A stretch of 64,000 nucleotides of DNA from Francisella halioticida (GCF_002211785.1 NZ_CP022132.1:620001-684000); one strand, 5' to 3'; shown: positions 37,865-48,302, counted from the first letter of the stretch. Numbers and translations: made by a program. The notes: a model not told the origin generated them from the letters alone.

Positions 37865-39161
37865 TATAATACCCCATGAAATTGTAACAACAATTTTGAG
37901 AATTTAGTTCCTAAAGTAGCTAAACTATAAATGAGCAATTTAGGATAAATGTAAATGAGTAATAAGAGAAAAATATATACCGTTGAATTTAAGACTAAAG
38001 TTGTCTTGGAAGTATTGGGGAAAGATCAAACAATCACACAGTTATCAGTAAAATATAATATTACGCCCAAAAACATAAATAATTGAAAAACAGCCTTTTT
38101 AGAAAATGCTGAGTTGGTAATGGATCCATCCAAATCAGTATCACAATATAAAAAAGACAATGCAAAGCTTCAAACCAAGATAGATCAGTATTCTAAGAAG
38201 GTTGGACAACTAACAATTGAGAAGGAATTTCTTGAGGGAAAGCTCGTAAGCTTGGGATTATCTGATAGAAAAGCGATGATTGATCCTAAGCATAAATTAT
38301 CTGTTGTAAAACAAAGTTTCTTATTAGAAGTTTCTAGAGCTGGTTTATATTACAAGCCTGTGGTTAACGAACATAAAGAAGAAGTAAAAGCAAAGCTTAT
38401 ACAGATACATGAGGAGATTCCCTGCTACGGCTATATAAAAGCTCATAAGCAATTAATAGAAGATGGGTTTAGCATCTGTGAGAACACAGTACAAAAGTAT
38501 CGTAAAGAGTTAGGCATCAAAGCTATATTGGCGGTGAAAAAACCAAACTTAAACTTATCTGAACCTAACAAAGAGCATGCTATTTATAGTTACAAACTAA
38601 AAGGTTTAAGCATATTGAGACCTAATCAAGTTTGGTCTACAGATATTACATATATTAAGACTGATGCTGGCACAGTTTATATGGCAGCTATTATTGATTG
38701 GTACTCTAAGGCTGTACTAAGTTGGGAGATATCCAACACTATGGATAGTAGTTTAGTTATGAAAGTTTTAAATGAAGCTCTGTATAAATATGGAGTACCA
38801 GAAATATTTAACACTGATCAAGGTAGCCAGTACACATCTAACATTCATATCCAAACATTATTGGATAAAAAAATTACTATATCTATGGATGGTAAAGGTA
38901 GAGCAACTGATAACATTTGCATCGAAAGATTTTGGAGAAGTGCTAAATGTGAGAGATTTTATTTAAATCAATATCCTGGCATTGTTGAACTAAGAAACGA
39001 TGTGGATGATTATATAGATTTTTATAATAATAGAAGATTTCATGAGTCTATCAATTATAAAAAACCTATGGAATTTTATTACGATAACTTATTGGAAAAA
39101 CGGGCGGCTTAGATGGGAACTAAATAATTGAAAATATTGTTTAATTTATTGGGGTAGTATA
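37865..39161 (+). mobile_element. IS3-family (IS150-like) element type A, full-length copy
   Basis: A 1297-base element with ends TATAATACCCCATGAAATT on the left and, read inward from the right, TATACTACCCCAATAAATT. Both ends are flanked by GAT (37862-37864 and 39162-39164), a 3-base target duplication typical of the IS150 group. It has one transposase gene on the plus strand, broken by an in-frame TGA. Truncated copies of the same element are at 39627-39898 and 55508-56327. It lies inside an older IS3-type element (type B) that had inserted near pilB. Confidence 0.87.
37955..39112 (+). pseudogene. Transposase of IS type A, orfA-orfB single frame with nonsense codon
   Basis: The frame starts at 37955 with MSNKRKIYTVEFKTKVVL (helix-turn-helix orfA part). 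It hits TGA at 38084 after NITPKNINN, then continues in the same frame through KTAFLENAELVMDPSKS. The partial copy on the minus strand at 39627-39808 has TGG (Trp) there, so TGA is a mutation. Downstream the integrase core is complete: VWSTDITYIK (D), FNTDQGSQYTS (D) and NICIERFWRSAKCE (E). The orfB part alone from 38114 (332 residues) remains open. Confidence 0.85.
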
Positions 39162-39164
39162 GAT

Positions 39165-39626
39165 AATAGTTTAAGCTGATTATTTAAAGATAATTCTAGC
39201 TTAGTATCTACAGAATTTACTCTATCATTTGATGATACCAAGCTTTTTAGCTTTCCCATTTAAAAATCCCTCTCTACTATTACCTCGCCTAGTTCTTTAC
39301 TTGTTGTATCTTTATCTTTTCTAAGCTCATCTATTTCCTGCTTATACTCCTTAACAACAGAGTTTTTATCAAATGCTAAGCAAGCATTAGATAAAAATTA
39401 CTGCTTCCAATTATGCACGTTTTTAGGAAGTAAATCATACTTACTTGCTATCTCATTAACTGTCATATCTCCTTCTAGCAATTCTATAATTACTTTAGCT
39501 TTAAAATCAGCTGTATACGTTACTCTTTTTTTACTCATTTATCTATTTCCTAATTTATCTAGTTAAGTTTAACATCTAGGAATAAAAATCTTTCTAAAAT
39601 CAGTAGCTTTTTTTGGGGACATTATA
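39165..39626 (-). mobile_element. Remnant of a second IS3-family element (type B)
   Basis: On the minus strand a frame from 39538 reads MSKKRVTYTADFKAKVII and LPKNVHNWKQ, then an in-frame TAA at 39400-39402, then FLSNACLAFDKNSVVKEYKQ, EIDELRKDKDTTSKELGE and another stop. This is an orfA related to, but clearly different from, type A. Its left end is TATAATGTCCCC (read from 39626), similar to the type A ends. The orfB half is absent; the remaining part ends at the target-site copy of IS type A. It had inserted into an earlier partial copy of type A. Confidence 0.75.
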
Positions 39627-39898
39627 GATTTGGATGGATCCATTGCCAACTCAGCATTTTCTAAAAAGGCTGTTTTCCAATTATTTATGTTTTTGGGCGT
39701 AATATTATATTTTACTGATAACTGTGTGATTGTTTGATCTTTCCCCAATACTTCCAAGACAACTTTAGTCTTAAATTCAACGGTATATATTTTTCTCTTA
39801 TTACTCATTTACATTTATCCTAAATTGCTCATTTATAGTTTAGCTACTTTAGGAACTAAATTCTCAAAATTGTTGTTAAAATTTCATGGGGTATTATA
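39627..39898 (-). mobile_element. Partial copy of IS type A (left end and orfA start)
   Basis: The minus strand from 39898 begins TATAATACCCCATGAAATT and matches the full copy (37865 onward) up to CCATCCAAATC near 39627, where the type B element cuts it. The orfA part from 39808 has an intact tryptophan codon at the position of the TGA in the full copy. It is the piece that directly interrupts pilB. Confidence 0.83.
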
Positions 39899-40673
39899 AT
39901 CTAAACTGGACATGATTTTAAGTCTAGAGACAACTTTTGGTCCAAGGTTTTTTGTAGTATTAAATGTTTCGATTAAGAGACCATCTATCCTATAACGAAT
40001 TCTAAAGTTTTTTTCATATGGTTCAAAGTGTATATCTGAAGCTCCTTTTTGAATAGCATCAACTATTGTATTATTGATAAACCTAATGATTGGAGCTTCT
40101 TCATCTTCGCCACTACCAAGTATAGCATCTCCTTCTCTTTCACCTTCCTCAACAAAGTCTATATCAAGTTCAGTATCTTCCATTTGGCCATTAAATTTAG
40201 AGTCATCATCTTTTTGACCTTCATCTTTAAGATGCTATTCATATTCTTCAATTTTTTCTTTAAGATGATTAAGTTCACCAACAACAGCTATGAAAGGGCA
40301 GTCATATCTATTGCGAAGTTTTTTAATATCTGTTGACTTTCTATAGGGTTAGCTATAGCTACATAAATGGTATCCTTTCTAATATATAAAGGTAAGCAAA
40401 GGTTCTTTCGACAGAAATCAACATCGAAAAATTTTGAGGTATGAATTTTATATTAATGGAGGTTAAATCAATGTATTGTAAACGCAGTAAAGTAGCAGAC
40501 TCAATCATGAAGTCTTTGCTGTTAACAAACTCATTTTCTATTATGTAATTTAAAAAGCCTTCCTTAGCTAGAGAGGCGTCTAAACCAACTTCTTCAAGCT
40601 GTTGCATTATTATAAGTTTGCGATGCAATAATAACGATGCTAACTTTTTATCAATATGAGGGTTATTAATCAT
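39899..40673 (-). pseudogene. pilB: Type IV pilus assembly ATPase PilB, decayed 5' part
   Basis: N-terminal PilB/GspE piece from 40673 (MINNPHIDKKLASLLLHRKL). A frameshift near 40405 moves the frame to NLCLPLYIRKDTIYVAIANP, a second near 40335 to KKLRNRYDCPFIAVVGELNH, then a TAG at 40236-40238 region (EYE, stop, HLKDEGQKDDD), and then IRFINNTIVDAIQKGASDIH and SRLKIMSSLD, where the IS cuts the gene. The Walker A and B parts of the ATPase and the usual downstream pilC are missing. PilB powers pilus extension; this organism cannot use this gene. Confidence 0.85.
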
Positions 40674-40815
40674 TAATACAAAATAAAATATACCATTACC
40701 AAAATTATAGCATGATAAGTATTGTTTAAAAAAATAAATATTTTAGATAAAAATCTTTTATAAAAGTATTATTTTTGATGTATAATCGCGATTGTTATTA
40801 ATTATGTAAAAATTT

Positions 40816-41565
40816 ATGAAAGTCGATAAATTTATTTCTCATCGTGGAAATAATATAGATTTTATTGAAAATACAATAGAATCTTTTATAGATGCTAAAA
40901 ATCATGGCTTTAAATGGTTTGAAACTGATGTGCAAATGAGCAGTGATGGAGAACTATTTTTGTTTCATGATAAAACACCGCAAAAATTTACACGATGTAC
41001 AAAAAATGTTACAGAGATGACTATTTTAGAATTACAAAAATTAGAACTTACTCATCCAATAGCCAGCCAAAAATCTAAAATACTTACTCTTAGGGATTAT
41101 CTTAACTGGGCTGATAAGCATGATGTTTTTACTAATTTAGAATTTAAAATTATAAATACCTGTTTTAAATATAAAACTAATTTAGTTTTTAATACTTTGA
41201 ATCTTTTAAGAGAATACCCAAGACAAAAAGATAGGATATTAATTTCAAGCTTTTCTGATGTTGTGATGAGTTCCTTAGAACAGAATTATACATACCAAAA
41301 AGGTAAACTTTTTGAGACTTCTGATTGGGGTAAAGATTTTGAGTATTTAAGTACAGAGCTTTACAAAAATTTTGTAAAAAATGACTATATTGCCTTAATA
41401 GTAAATTATGAATGTTTAAATAAAGATAGAGTTGCTTATATCAAGGAATTATTTGGCAAGATTTTCGTCTATTCTGTGCATACTGATGATGAAGTCAGAA
41501 ATCTTTTATCTTGGAATGTGGATGCTTTATTTATAGATAAAAAAGAACAGTTAGGTTTAACTTAG
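40816..41565 (+). CDS. Glycerophosphodiester phosphodiesterase family protein
   Basis: 249 residues of the GDPD TIM-barrel family. The N-terminal signature is SHRGNNIDFIENTIESF with catalytic His and Arg, the metal ligands follow in WFETDVQMSSDGELFLFHD, and ILTLRDYLNW and TNLEFKI complete the conserved set. These enzymes cleave glycerophosphodiesters to sn-glycerol 3-phosphate and an alcohol. No signal peptide is seen, so it is probably cytosolic (UgpQ-like). A TATAAT at 40781-40786 is a likely -10 element. It overlaps the convergent cinA-like gene by 9 bases. Confidence 0.88.
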   Translation: MKVDKFISHRGNNIDFIENTIESFIDAKNHGFKWFETDVQMSSDGELFLFHDKTPQKFTRCTKNVTEMTILELQKLELTHPIASQKSKILTLRDYLNWADKHDVFTNLEFKIINTCFKYKTNLVFNTLNLLREYPRQKDRILISSFSDVVMSSLEQNYTYQKGKLFETSDWGKDFEYLSTELYKNFVKNDYIALIVNYECLNKDRVAYIKELFGKIFVYSVHTDDEVRNLLSWNVDALFIDKKEQLGLT

Positions 41566-42297
41566 ATAGTCTTTTAAAATTTCTTCGATTTTATTTATTA
41601 TTTTATCACTATAAGGACATCTTTTTGGATAAAAATATTTTAGCTCTACAAATGATTCTGTAATTCTGTATTTAAAAGTTACAAAAGAGTATTCGCTTTT
41701 TATAATCTCTAATTTCTCAGCTAAGAAACTTTCTCCGATATTATATACATTCCATATTTTGCGGATGATTTTTTTATGAGGTTGTTTATTTATTAGATTT
41801 AAGCTTTCAAGCATTGGAATACATTCTTTAGGAGGTCCTGGAAAAACATATATATATCTATCCGTATCGAATTTGAGTTTAAATCCATTTGCTGTACCAT
41901 TGTTGTTTGGTAATATTTCTGCAGATTTAGGAAAAGTTGCTTGTTTCTTAGTGCCTAAAGTAATCTTGCCGTATTTTGTCAGCATTCTTTTTTCTAGTTT
42001 TTGCCATGAACTTTGGTGTAGGGTAAGTTCTTTACCAAAGAAACTTGCTACTGTTTGGGTTGTTAGATCATCTTCTGTTGGTCCTAAACCGCCAATTGTT
42101 ATAATGTTTTTATGGTTTGCTTTTAAAAATGTTAAGCTGGAAATAATGTCTTGTGAATCATCTTTACAACAAATATGAAATCCTACATTAAAGTCTTTAG
42201 TAATTAAATGGTGCGCAAATACCCCTGAATTAGTGTTAGTTATATCACCATCAGTTATTTCATCACCAATAGCAATAAAGCCAAAATTATATTTCAT
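41557..42297 (-). CDS. CinA-like competence/damage-inducible protein (MoCF domain)
   Basis: 246 residues with the MoaB/MogA-type molybdopterin-binding fold of CinA N-terminal domains: GDEITDGDITNTNSGVFAHH near residue 12, GGLGPTEDDLTTQTVA in the middle, and PNNNGTANGF plus FPGPPKEC, which hold the substrate. The C-terminal nicotinamide-nucleotide amidase domain of full CinA is absent, as in YfaY-type or eukaryotic-like short forms. Such proteins may act as pyrophosphatases on nucleotide-sugars or NAD-like compounds. It converges on the GDPD gene. Confidence 0.85.
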   Translation of the reverse strand: MKYNFGFIAIGDEITDGDITNTNSGVFAHHLITKDFNVGFHICCKDDSQDIISSLTFLKANHKNIITIGGLGPTEDDLTTQTVASFFGKELTLHQSSWQKLEKRMLTKYGKITLGTKKQATFPKSAEILPNNNGTANGFKLKFDTDRYIYVFPGPPKECIPMLESLNLINKQPHKKIIRKIWNVYNIGESFLAEKLEIIKSEYSFVTFKYRITESFVELKYFYPKRCPYSDKIINKIEEILKDYLS

Positions 42298-42414
42298 TTA
42301 AGCTATCCTTAAAATTTAAATTTTTATAAAAATCAAACTATTTTTGGAAATGTTTTTTATGTATCATGAAGTATATAGTATAGATGTGTAATATTGAACT
42401 CTGAGGAGACCTGA

Positions 42415-45237
42415 ATGAAGATACTGGCTACTAATGTGTATGTTGGTCCGAATATTTATGCAAACTTTCCTGTTATAAGACATGAGATTGATCTTGGGAT
42501 ATTAGAAAAGTGGCCTTCAGCTAAAATAGGCAAAGATTTCATTAATAAACTTATAGAGAGTTTACCAGGAATTCAGGAGCATGGCTGTTCTTATAGAGAG
42601 CATGGTGGTTTTGTACGTAGACTTAAAGAAGACGAAGGTACTTGGATGGGCCATATCTGGGAGCATGTTATTCTTGAGCTTCAAGGCATAGCTGGTAGTG
42701 ATGTAACTTATGGCCGTACAAGATCAACTGGAGAAGTTGGTCAGTACAATATGGTTTATGAATATAAACAAAAAGATGTAGGCTTAAGAGCTATGGAGCT
42801 TGCAAGAGATCTACTGCTTTCTTTACTGCCAGAACATCTTAAGAAAGAAGTTAGTTTTAGTAATGATAACTTTGATTTTGAATACGAAAAAATAAGATTT
42901 ATAAAATTTGCTCAAAGCAAAGAGTTTGGACCAAGTACTGGCTCTTTAGTAGAAGCAGCTAAAAAAAGAGATATTCCGTATCTTCGTTTAAATGATCATT
43001 CTCTTGTTCAGTTTGGTTATGGTAAATATCAGCAAAGAATTAGAGCTACAATTACAGGTAAGACAACTAGTATTGCTGTTGATTTATCATGCGATAAAGA
43101 GCAAACAAATACGATTTTAAGTGGTTTAGGGCTTCCTATGCCAAAACAGAGGATGGTTACATCAGAAGAGGGTGCTTTGCGTGCGGCAAAGATTTTAGGT
43201 TTTCCTTTAGTTGTTAAACCATTAGATGGAAATCATGGTAGAGGTATTTCTATAAATCTAAAAACTATGGAAGAAATTAAAGAAGCTTTTGTCGAAGCTA
43301 ATAAAGTTTCTCGATATGTTTTACTTGAACAGTTTGCAACTGGTTTTGATCACAGAATGTTAGTTGTGGATGGTAAATTAATAGCAGTTGCTAAAAGAGT
43401 TCCTGGACATGTTGTAGGTGACGGTAAGCATACAATTACAGAGCTTGTAGATATTGTTAACGAAGATCCTCGTAGAGGTGTAGGTCATGAGAAAGTTTTG
43501 ACAAAGCTTGAGCTTGATTACCAAGCAAAAACTTTACTTAATACGGCAGGTTATGATGAAAATACAGTTTTAGAAGATGATCAGGTTTTTTACTTAAGAT
43601 CAACAGCTAATCTATCAACAGGTGGTACTGCTATAGATGTAACAGATATTGTACACCCAGATAATAAAGACATGGCAGAAAGAGCTATTAAAGCTATAGG
43701 TCTTGATGTTGGAGGGGTTGATTTTCTTATTGATGATATTTCGCAATCATATCATGATATCGGTGGTGCTATCTGTGAATGTAATGCAGCTCCTGGTTTT
43801 AGAATGCATGTAGCTCCTAGTGAAGGTAAACCAAGAGATGTTGCCGGTGCAGTTGTAGATATGCTTATTCCAAAGGAGTTTGGTAATGCAAGAATACCAA
43901 TTGCTGCAATTACAGGGACAAATGGTAAAACTACAACTTCACGTATGGTTGCTCATATGTGGAAAAATGCTGGTAAGGTTGTTGGTTTGACAACTACTGA
44001 TGGTGTCTATATAAACGGTAAGCTTACTGTATCTGGAGATACTACAGGCCCAGCATCTGCTCAAATGGTTTTAAAAGATCCGTCTGTTGAGATGGCTATT
44101 TTAGAAACAGCTAGAGGTGGTTTGCTTAGAAGTGGTATGGGGTATGACTATTGTAATGTAGGCGCTTGTTTAAATATTTCATCTGATCATTTAGGATTAA
44201 AAGGTGTTAATACTTTAGATGATTTAGCAAAAGTTAAGAGTATTGTTGTCCAGGCAGCAAAAGATGTAGCAATTTTAAATGCTGATGATCCTAATGTATT
44301 AAAAATGTCAGCAAAAGTTACAGCTAAACATATTTTCTATGTGACAATGAATCCAGGGCATGCTTTGGTTAAACAACATATCCGAGCTGGTGGTAAAGCT
44401 TGTATTATTGAGAAGGGTGTTAATGGTGATATGATTACGATTTTTGATAATCATGTCCATATACCTGTGTTATGGACTCATTTAATTCCAGCAACAATGG
44501 AAGGTAAAGCTATTCATAACGTTCAAAACTCAATGTTCGCTATAGCTATTTCATATAGTATGGGCATGAGCCTAGATGATGTTAGAGATGGCTTAAGAAC
44601 ATTTGTGACATCATTCTATCAGGCTCCTGGTCGTATGAACTGGTTTGAGGAGCATCTATTTAAAGTGTTAATGGACTATGGACATAATCCAGCAGCTATA
44701 AAATTAGTTAGTCAAATGGTTGATAATATGGAGTTTGCTGGTAAGAAAATATGTGTTTTAGCTTCGCCAGGGGATAGAAGAGATCAAGATATTATCGAAA
44801 TAGCAGCTACAGCGGCGCCTTATTATGACTACTTTATCTGTAATAGAGATGATGCTTTAAGAGGTAGAGCTCCAGATGAGGTGCCAAGAATTCTCAAAGA
44901 ATCTTTAATTAGTTCAGGGGTTTCTGCAAATAATATAGAAACAATAGAAAGTGAAAAAGAAGCCGTAGATGCTGCTTTAGCTATGGCTGAAGAGGGTGAT
45001 TTGGTTGTTATTTTTGCAGATAAACTAAAAAGAACTTGGAAGCAGATTATTTATTTTGATAAAGATAGCGAAGAAGTTTATAAAGATGAGAAGCCTGAAA
45101 AGAAAGAAATGTTCTCAGCATCTATAATAGCTCAAGATGCTAGTCTATCAGAAGAAATATCAGAAGTTATAAAAGCTGGTATTATTGCCGATGAGAGTGG
45201 TATAAGGGTTGTTTACGAAGAAGAGGATAATGACTAG
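42415..45237 (+). CDS. cphA: Cyanophycin synthetase CphA
   Basis: 940 residues with the three-part layout of CphA: N-terminal domain (1-160, KILATNVYVGPNIYANFP), an ATP-grasp domain (about 200-470, FPLVVKPLDGNHGRGISI, ICECNAAPGFRMHV) and a Mur-ligase domain with TGTNGKT at residues 500-506, ETARGGLLRSGMGYD and PGRMNWFEEHLFKVLMDYGHN (in part). It builds a polymer of aspartate with arginine side chains from ATP. The start has GAGGAG 7 bases upstream. It is paired with a second, shorter synthetase-like gene 13 bases downstream. No cyanophycinase gene is in the window. Confidence 0.9.
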   Translation: MKILATNVYVGPNIYANFPVIRHEIDLGILEKWPSAKIGKDFINKLIESLPGIQEHGCSYREHGGFVRRLKEDEGTWMGHIWEHVILELQGIAGSDVTYGRTRSTGEVGQYNMVYEYKQKDVGLRAMELARDLLLSLLPEHLKKEVSFSNDNFDFEYEKIRFIKFAQSKEFGPSTGSLVEAAKKRDIPYLRLNDHSLVQFGYGKYQQRIRATITGKTTSIAVDLSCDKEQTNTILSGLGLPMPKQRMVTSEEGALRAAKILGFPLVVKPLDGNHGRGISINLKTMEEIKEAFVEANKVSRYVLLEQFATGFDHRMLVVDGKLIAVAKRVPGHVVGDGKHTITELVDIVNEDPRRGVGHEKVLTKLELDYQAKTLLNTAGYDENTVLEDDQVFYLRSTANLSTGGTAIDVTDIVHPDNKDMAERAIKAIGLDVGGVDFLIDDISQSYHDIGGAICECNAAPGFRMHVAPSEGKPRDVAGAVVDMLIPKEFGNARIPIAAITGTNGKTTTSRMVAHMWKNAGKVVGLTTTDGVYINGKLTVSGDTTGPASAQMVLKDPSVEMAILETARGGLLRSGMGYDYCNVGACLNISSDHLGLKGVNTLDDLAKVKSIVVQAAKDVAILNADDPNVLKMSAKVTAKHIFYVTMNPGHALVKQHIRAGGKACIIEKGVNGDMITIFDNHVHIPVLWTHLIPATMEGKAIHNVQNSMFAIAISYSMGMSLDDVRDGLRTFVTSFYQAPGRMNWFEEHLFKVLMDYGHNPAAIKLVSQMVDNMEFAGKKICVLASPGDRRDQDIIEIAATAAPYYDYFICNRDDALRGRAPDEVPRILKESLISSGVSANNIETIESEKEAVDAALAMAEEGDLVVIFADKLKRTWKQIIYFDKDSEEVYKDEKPEKKEMFSASIIAQDASLSEEISEVIKAGIIADESGIRVVYEEEDND

Positions 45238-45250
45238 TTTAGGTCTGTAA

Positions 45251-46951
45251 ATGGAGAAGTATGATATGATTCCTGAAGGTTATTCGCGTAGGCTTGTAGG
45301 ACCTAATCTATTTTTTAAAGAAACTGGAACAGTACTTGATGTTCCTTTGGTAGAAAATAGAGAAGAATTAACAAAATTATTCTATCAAGAGGCTAAAAAA
45401 AAATTACCTGCTTTGGGGTGGGAGCAAATTAAGATTACGCATAATTTTTTTAATAATGGCGTTAGGTTTGCTTTTATTGCTCCAGTTGATATAACGATGC
45501 CAGCTTGTGATGTTATAGATTTTGTGTGGGCTTCTGCTCGAGAGGGCTTTGAAACTGGTAATTTTAAATCTATTGAAGAAGCAAAAAAAGAACTAATTTC
45601 AACAATTGATGAAGATAAAAATCTAACTTATCGTAAGCTATATGAGCTTGCTAAATCAAAAGGTTTTAATGCCTTTAGAGATAGAGATAGAGATACGGCA
45701 TTTATTGGTTCTGGTACAGGTTGCTATGAGTTTGATTTAATAAAAGATTCAATTGATGATATTTCATGGCAAAATGTTTATGATATTCCAGCAGTTATAG
45801 TTACAGGTACAAATGGTAAGACTACTACAGTTAGACTTACCGACTATATTTGTCGAGTAGCAGGCAAAGTTACAGGCTATACTTCTACAGACTGGGTTAA
45901 AGTAAATGATGAATTGATTGATGAAGGAGATTACTCTGGTCCAACAGGTCATCAATTTGTATTGACAAATAAAAAAGTAGAGGTTGCTTTACTAGAGTCT
46001 GCCAGAGGTGGATTGTTAAAAAGAGGACTAATCGAAACCTTCATAAATGCAGCTGCAGTAACAAATGTATCAACTGATCATCTTGGTGAAGATGGTATTG
46101 AGACTGTTGCGGAGCTTGCTGAAGCTAAGTCTATAGTTTTTCGTACTATGGGTGAGGGTTCTCACGCTATTATCAACCTTGATAACTCATACATGAAAGA
46201 TAAATTTGACACTCTTGATTGTGCCAAAATAGTAGTTACTCAAAATCCTGAAGCTCATGATATGGAGTATTATTTAGCAAAATCTGAGTATGCTTGTATT
46301 GTTGAGAATGGTAACTTTGTTTGGATTGATGGAGGTTTAAAAAGAACTATTGTTTCTGTAGTAGATGCTCCATTAACAGTCAAAGGTTTTGCTAAGCATA
46401 ATATTGAAAATGCTATGATTGCTATTTGTTTGTCATTTAAGTTAGGTATTGATTTAGATATAGTTGCTCAGGCTCTTAAAAGCTATTCAAATGATACAAA
46501 AGTTAATAGAGGTCGAGCAAATATCTTTGAATGGAATGATAAAGTTGCTGTAGTTGATTATGCTCATAACGAGGCAGGTATGGATGCTTTATTAGGTATG
46601 ATGAAAGCATATGATAAAGGAGGCAAAACTTATTTAATGATAGGTACTACTGGTGATCGCAAATATTTGATACCTGGTATTAATGATGTGATCTTAAAGC
46701 ATGATATTGACTTTATTGTTTTAAAAGAAACGGAAATGTATTTAAGAGGTGCAGAGCCAATGGAACTGCCTTTACTTATTCGTAAAGATTTAGATGATAA
46801 AGGTTTTGATATTTCAAAAACATATATTTCTCATGGTGAGCTTGAGGGTGTTAAGTACATACTTAATAAGCTTGAAGATAATGATATGGCTATTTTATGT
46901 TGTCAGGCAGAGGTACCTGAAGTTATAGAATACTTGGAAAAAATAGTATAA
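45251..46951 (+). CDS. Mur-ligase-domain protein paired with CphA (CphA-like, no ATP-grasp)
   Basis: 566 residues. The N-terminal ~180 residues are specific to this protein (MIPEGYSRRLVGPNLFFKET), with no ATP-grasp domain. From residue 185 there is a Mur-ligase domain: TGTNGKT at 185-191, YSGPTGHQFVLTNKKVEVAL, ESARGGLLKRGLI, and DYAHNEAGMDALLGMM. The Mur part of CphA adds arginine to the beta-carboxylate; a separate Mur-like protein beside CphA may carry out one of the two steps or act on a different peptide. It follows cphA by 13 bases, so it is the same operon. Confidence 0.8.
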   Translation: MEKYDMIPEGYSRRLVGPNLFFKETGTVLDVPLVENREELTKLFYQEAKKKLPALGWEQIKITHNFFNNGVRFAFIAPVDITMPACDVIDFVWASAREGFETGNFKSIEEAKKELISTIDEDKNLTYRKLYELAKSKGFNAFRDRDRDTAFIGSGTGCYEFDLIKDSIDDISWQNVYDIPAVIVTGTNGKTTTVRLTDYICRVAGKVTGYTSTDWVKVNDELIDEGDYSGPTGHQFVLTNKKVEVALLESARGGLLKRGLIETFINAAAVTNVSTDHLGEDGIETVAELAEAKSIVFRTMGEGSHAIINLDNSYMKDKFDTLDCAKIVVTQNPEAHDMEYYLAKSEYACIVENGNFVWIDGGLKRTIVSVVDAPLTVKGFAKHNIENAMIAICLSFKLGIDLDIVAQALKSYSNDTKVNRGRANIFEWNDKVAVVDYAHNEAGMDALLGMMKAYDKGGKTYLMIGTTGDRKYLIPGINDVILKHDIDFIVLKETEMYLRGAEPMELPLLIRKDLDDKGFDISKTYISHGELEGVKYILNKLEDNDMAILCCQAEVPEVIEYLEKIV

Positions 46952-46954
46952 TTA

Positions 46955-47347
46955 TTATTTGTTACATTTTAGCCAAGTAAATATCATATTATATTTTTTC
47001 TTTCCTAATACTTCTTCAGATTTAATTTCATGTGTTTCTGAGTCTATGAATTTGAATTCTCTTACTAGCTCCCAATTTTCCCAAGCTATTTCATTTGATA
47101 ATTCAACATAGTGAATTATTTTATTATCTATTATTTCATAAGATCCACAATAGTAAAAAAAATGTTCGAGAGGATTGTTTTTATCATTTAATAGTTATTC
47201 ACTAAGTTTACCGCTTCCAGACATTTTATTTTCTGTATAAATTAGTAGCCCATTAGGTCTAGCACCTAAAGGAAATGAAATTTGTCTATCATCACTCTTA
47301 GCGTAAACTTTTTCAAGTGACCAAGCACCTAATAATCTATTTGCCAT
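46955..47347 (-). pseudogene. Lipocalin-like (Lipocalin_5) protein with nonsense codon
   Basis: A 130-codon frame from the ATG at 47347 reads MANRLLGAWSLEKVYAKSDD and FPLGARPNGLLIYTENKMSG, the pattern of Lipocalin_5 domains (GTWxLVS...PxGxLIYTxxGxMS). TAA at 47195-47197 interrupts codon 51, after KLSE and before LLNDKNNPLEHFFYY, and the rest of the frame is clean to TAA at 46955. A single C-to-T change (CAA to TAA) would explain it. It converges on the cphA-like gene, ending only 3 bases away. Confidence 0.75.
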
Positions 47348-47425
47348 AGCTTTTTCTCAATATTTATTAAAATTCTATATCAATATTTTTACTTTTTGCA
47401 GTATCGTAAAAATCAGATGCTTGAT

Positions 47426-48270
47426 CTACCCCGTCAATTTGGGACAGTTTACTACTTCATTTTCCATTATATATTCAAATTGATATGGAGTCATATAATT
47501 TATTGTAGAATGTCTCCTTTTTGTATTATAGTAAGCTTCAATATATTCAAATATTGATAGTTTAGTTTCTTCTCTAGTTTTATAGCTTTCATCATGTACT
47601 AACTCTACTTTTAAAGTTCCAAAGAAACTTTCACAAGCAGCATTATCGTAACAGCATCCTTTAGAGCTCATACTTGATAGTAGCCAGTGTTCTTTAATAA
47701 TGTCTTGATATTGTTTGCTACAGTACTGTGACCCTTTATCAGAGTGTATAATCACACCACTAGGAAAATTTCTTCTAAATAATGCCATATTTAAAGCATT
47801 ACAAACTAAATCTGCTTTCATCCTAGAATCCATTGTCCAACCAATAACTGATCTTGAGAATAAATCTATAATCACACAAAGATACAGCCACCCCTCTTGT
47901 GTAGGTACATAAGTTATATCTGTAACCCACCTATGATTTACAGATAAAGCAGTGAAGTTTTGTTCTAATAAATTATCATAAACATGTTTGTTGTGGTTAG
48001 AATCTGTAGTTTTCTTATGCTTACGAGCCGCTTTAGCATGTAAACCAAGTAATTTCATACGTTTAGATACTCTAGGTTGAGTAACTTTCCAACCCATATC
48101 TTTAAGCTCTTTGTATATCCTAACACTTCCATATCTAGATTTATGTTCATTAAAATAGCATCATCTAGTTCAGCATCATTATATTGCCTTTTACCTATAG
48201 GTTTATGAATCCAACTGTAATATGAAGATGTGCTCACATTCAAAGGTTTACATAGTGTTGTTACTGGCAT
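47426..48270 (-). pseudogene. orfB transposase of IS3 copy 2, frameshifted
   Basis: Same layout and same single-base frameshift as the orfB of copy 1 (15754-16598): an N-terminal piece beginning MPVTTLCKPLNVSTSSYYSW and a DDE-core piece beginning MGWKVTQPRVSKRM. Differences from copy 1 include GWTMDSRMK in place of GWAMDSRMK and REETKLSIF in place of REEAKLSIF. Confidence 0.87.
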
Positions 48271-48302
48271 AACTTTATAATGCTCCTTAATAAAGGCGTA
48301 CC

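Noticed and set aside
38084-38086. In-frame TGA in IS type A transposase as selenocysteine or recoded tryptophan
   Set aside because: The partial copy at 39627-39808 has TGG at the same place, other genes use TGA as a true stop (for example the ATGA overlap at 63445), and there is no selenocysteine insertion element visible.
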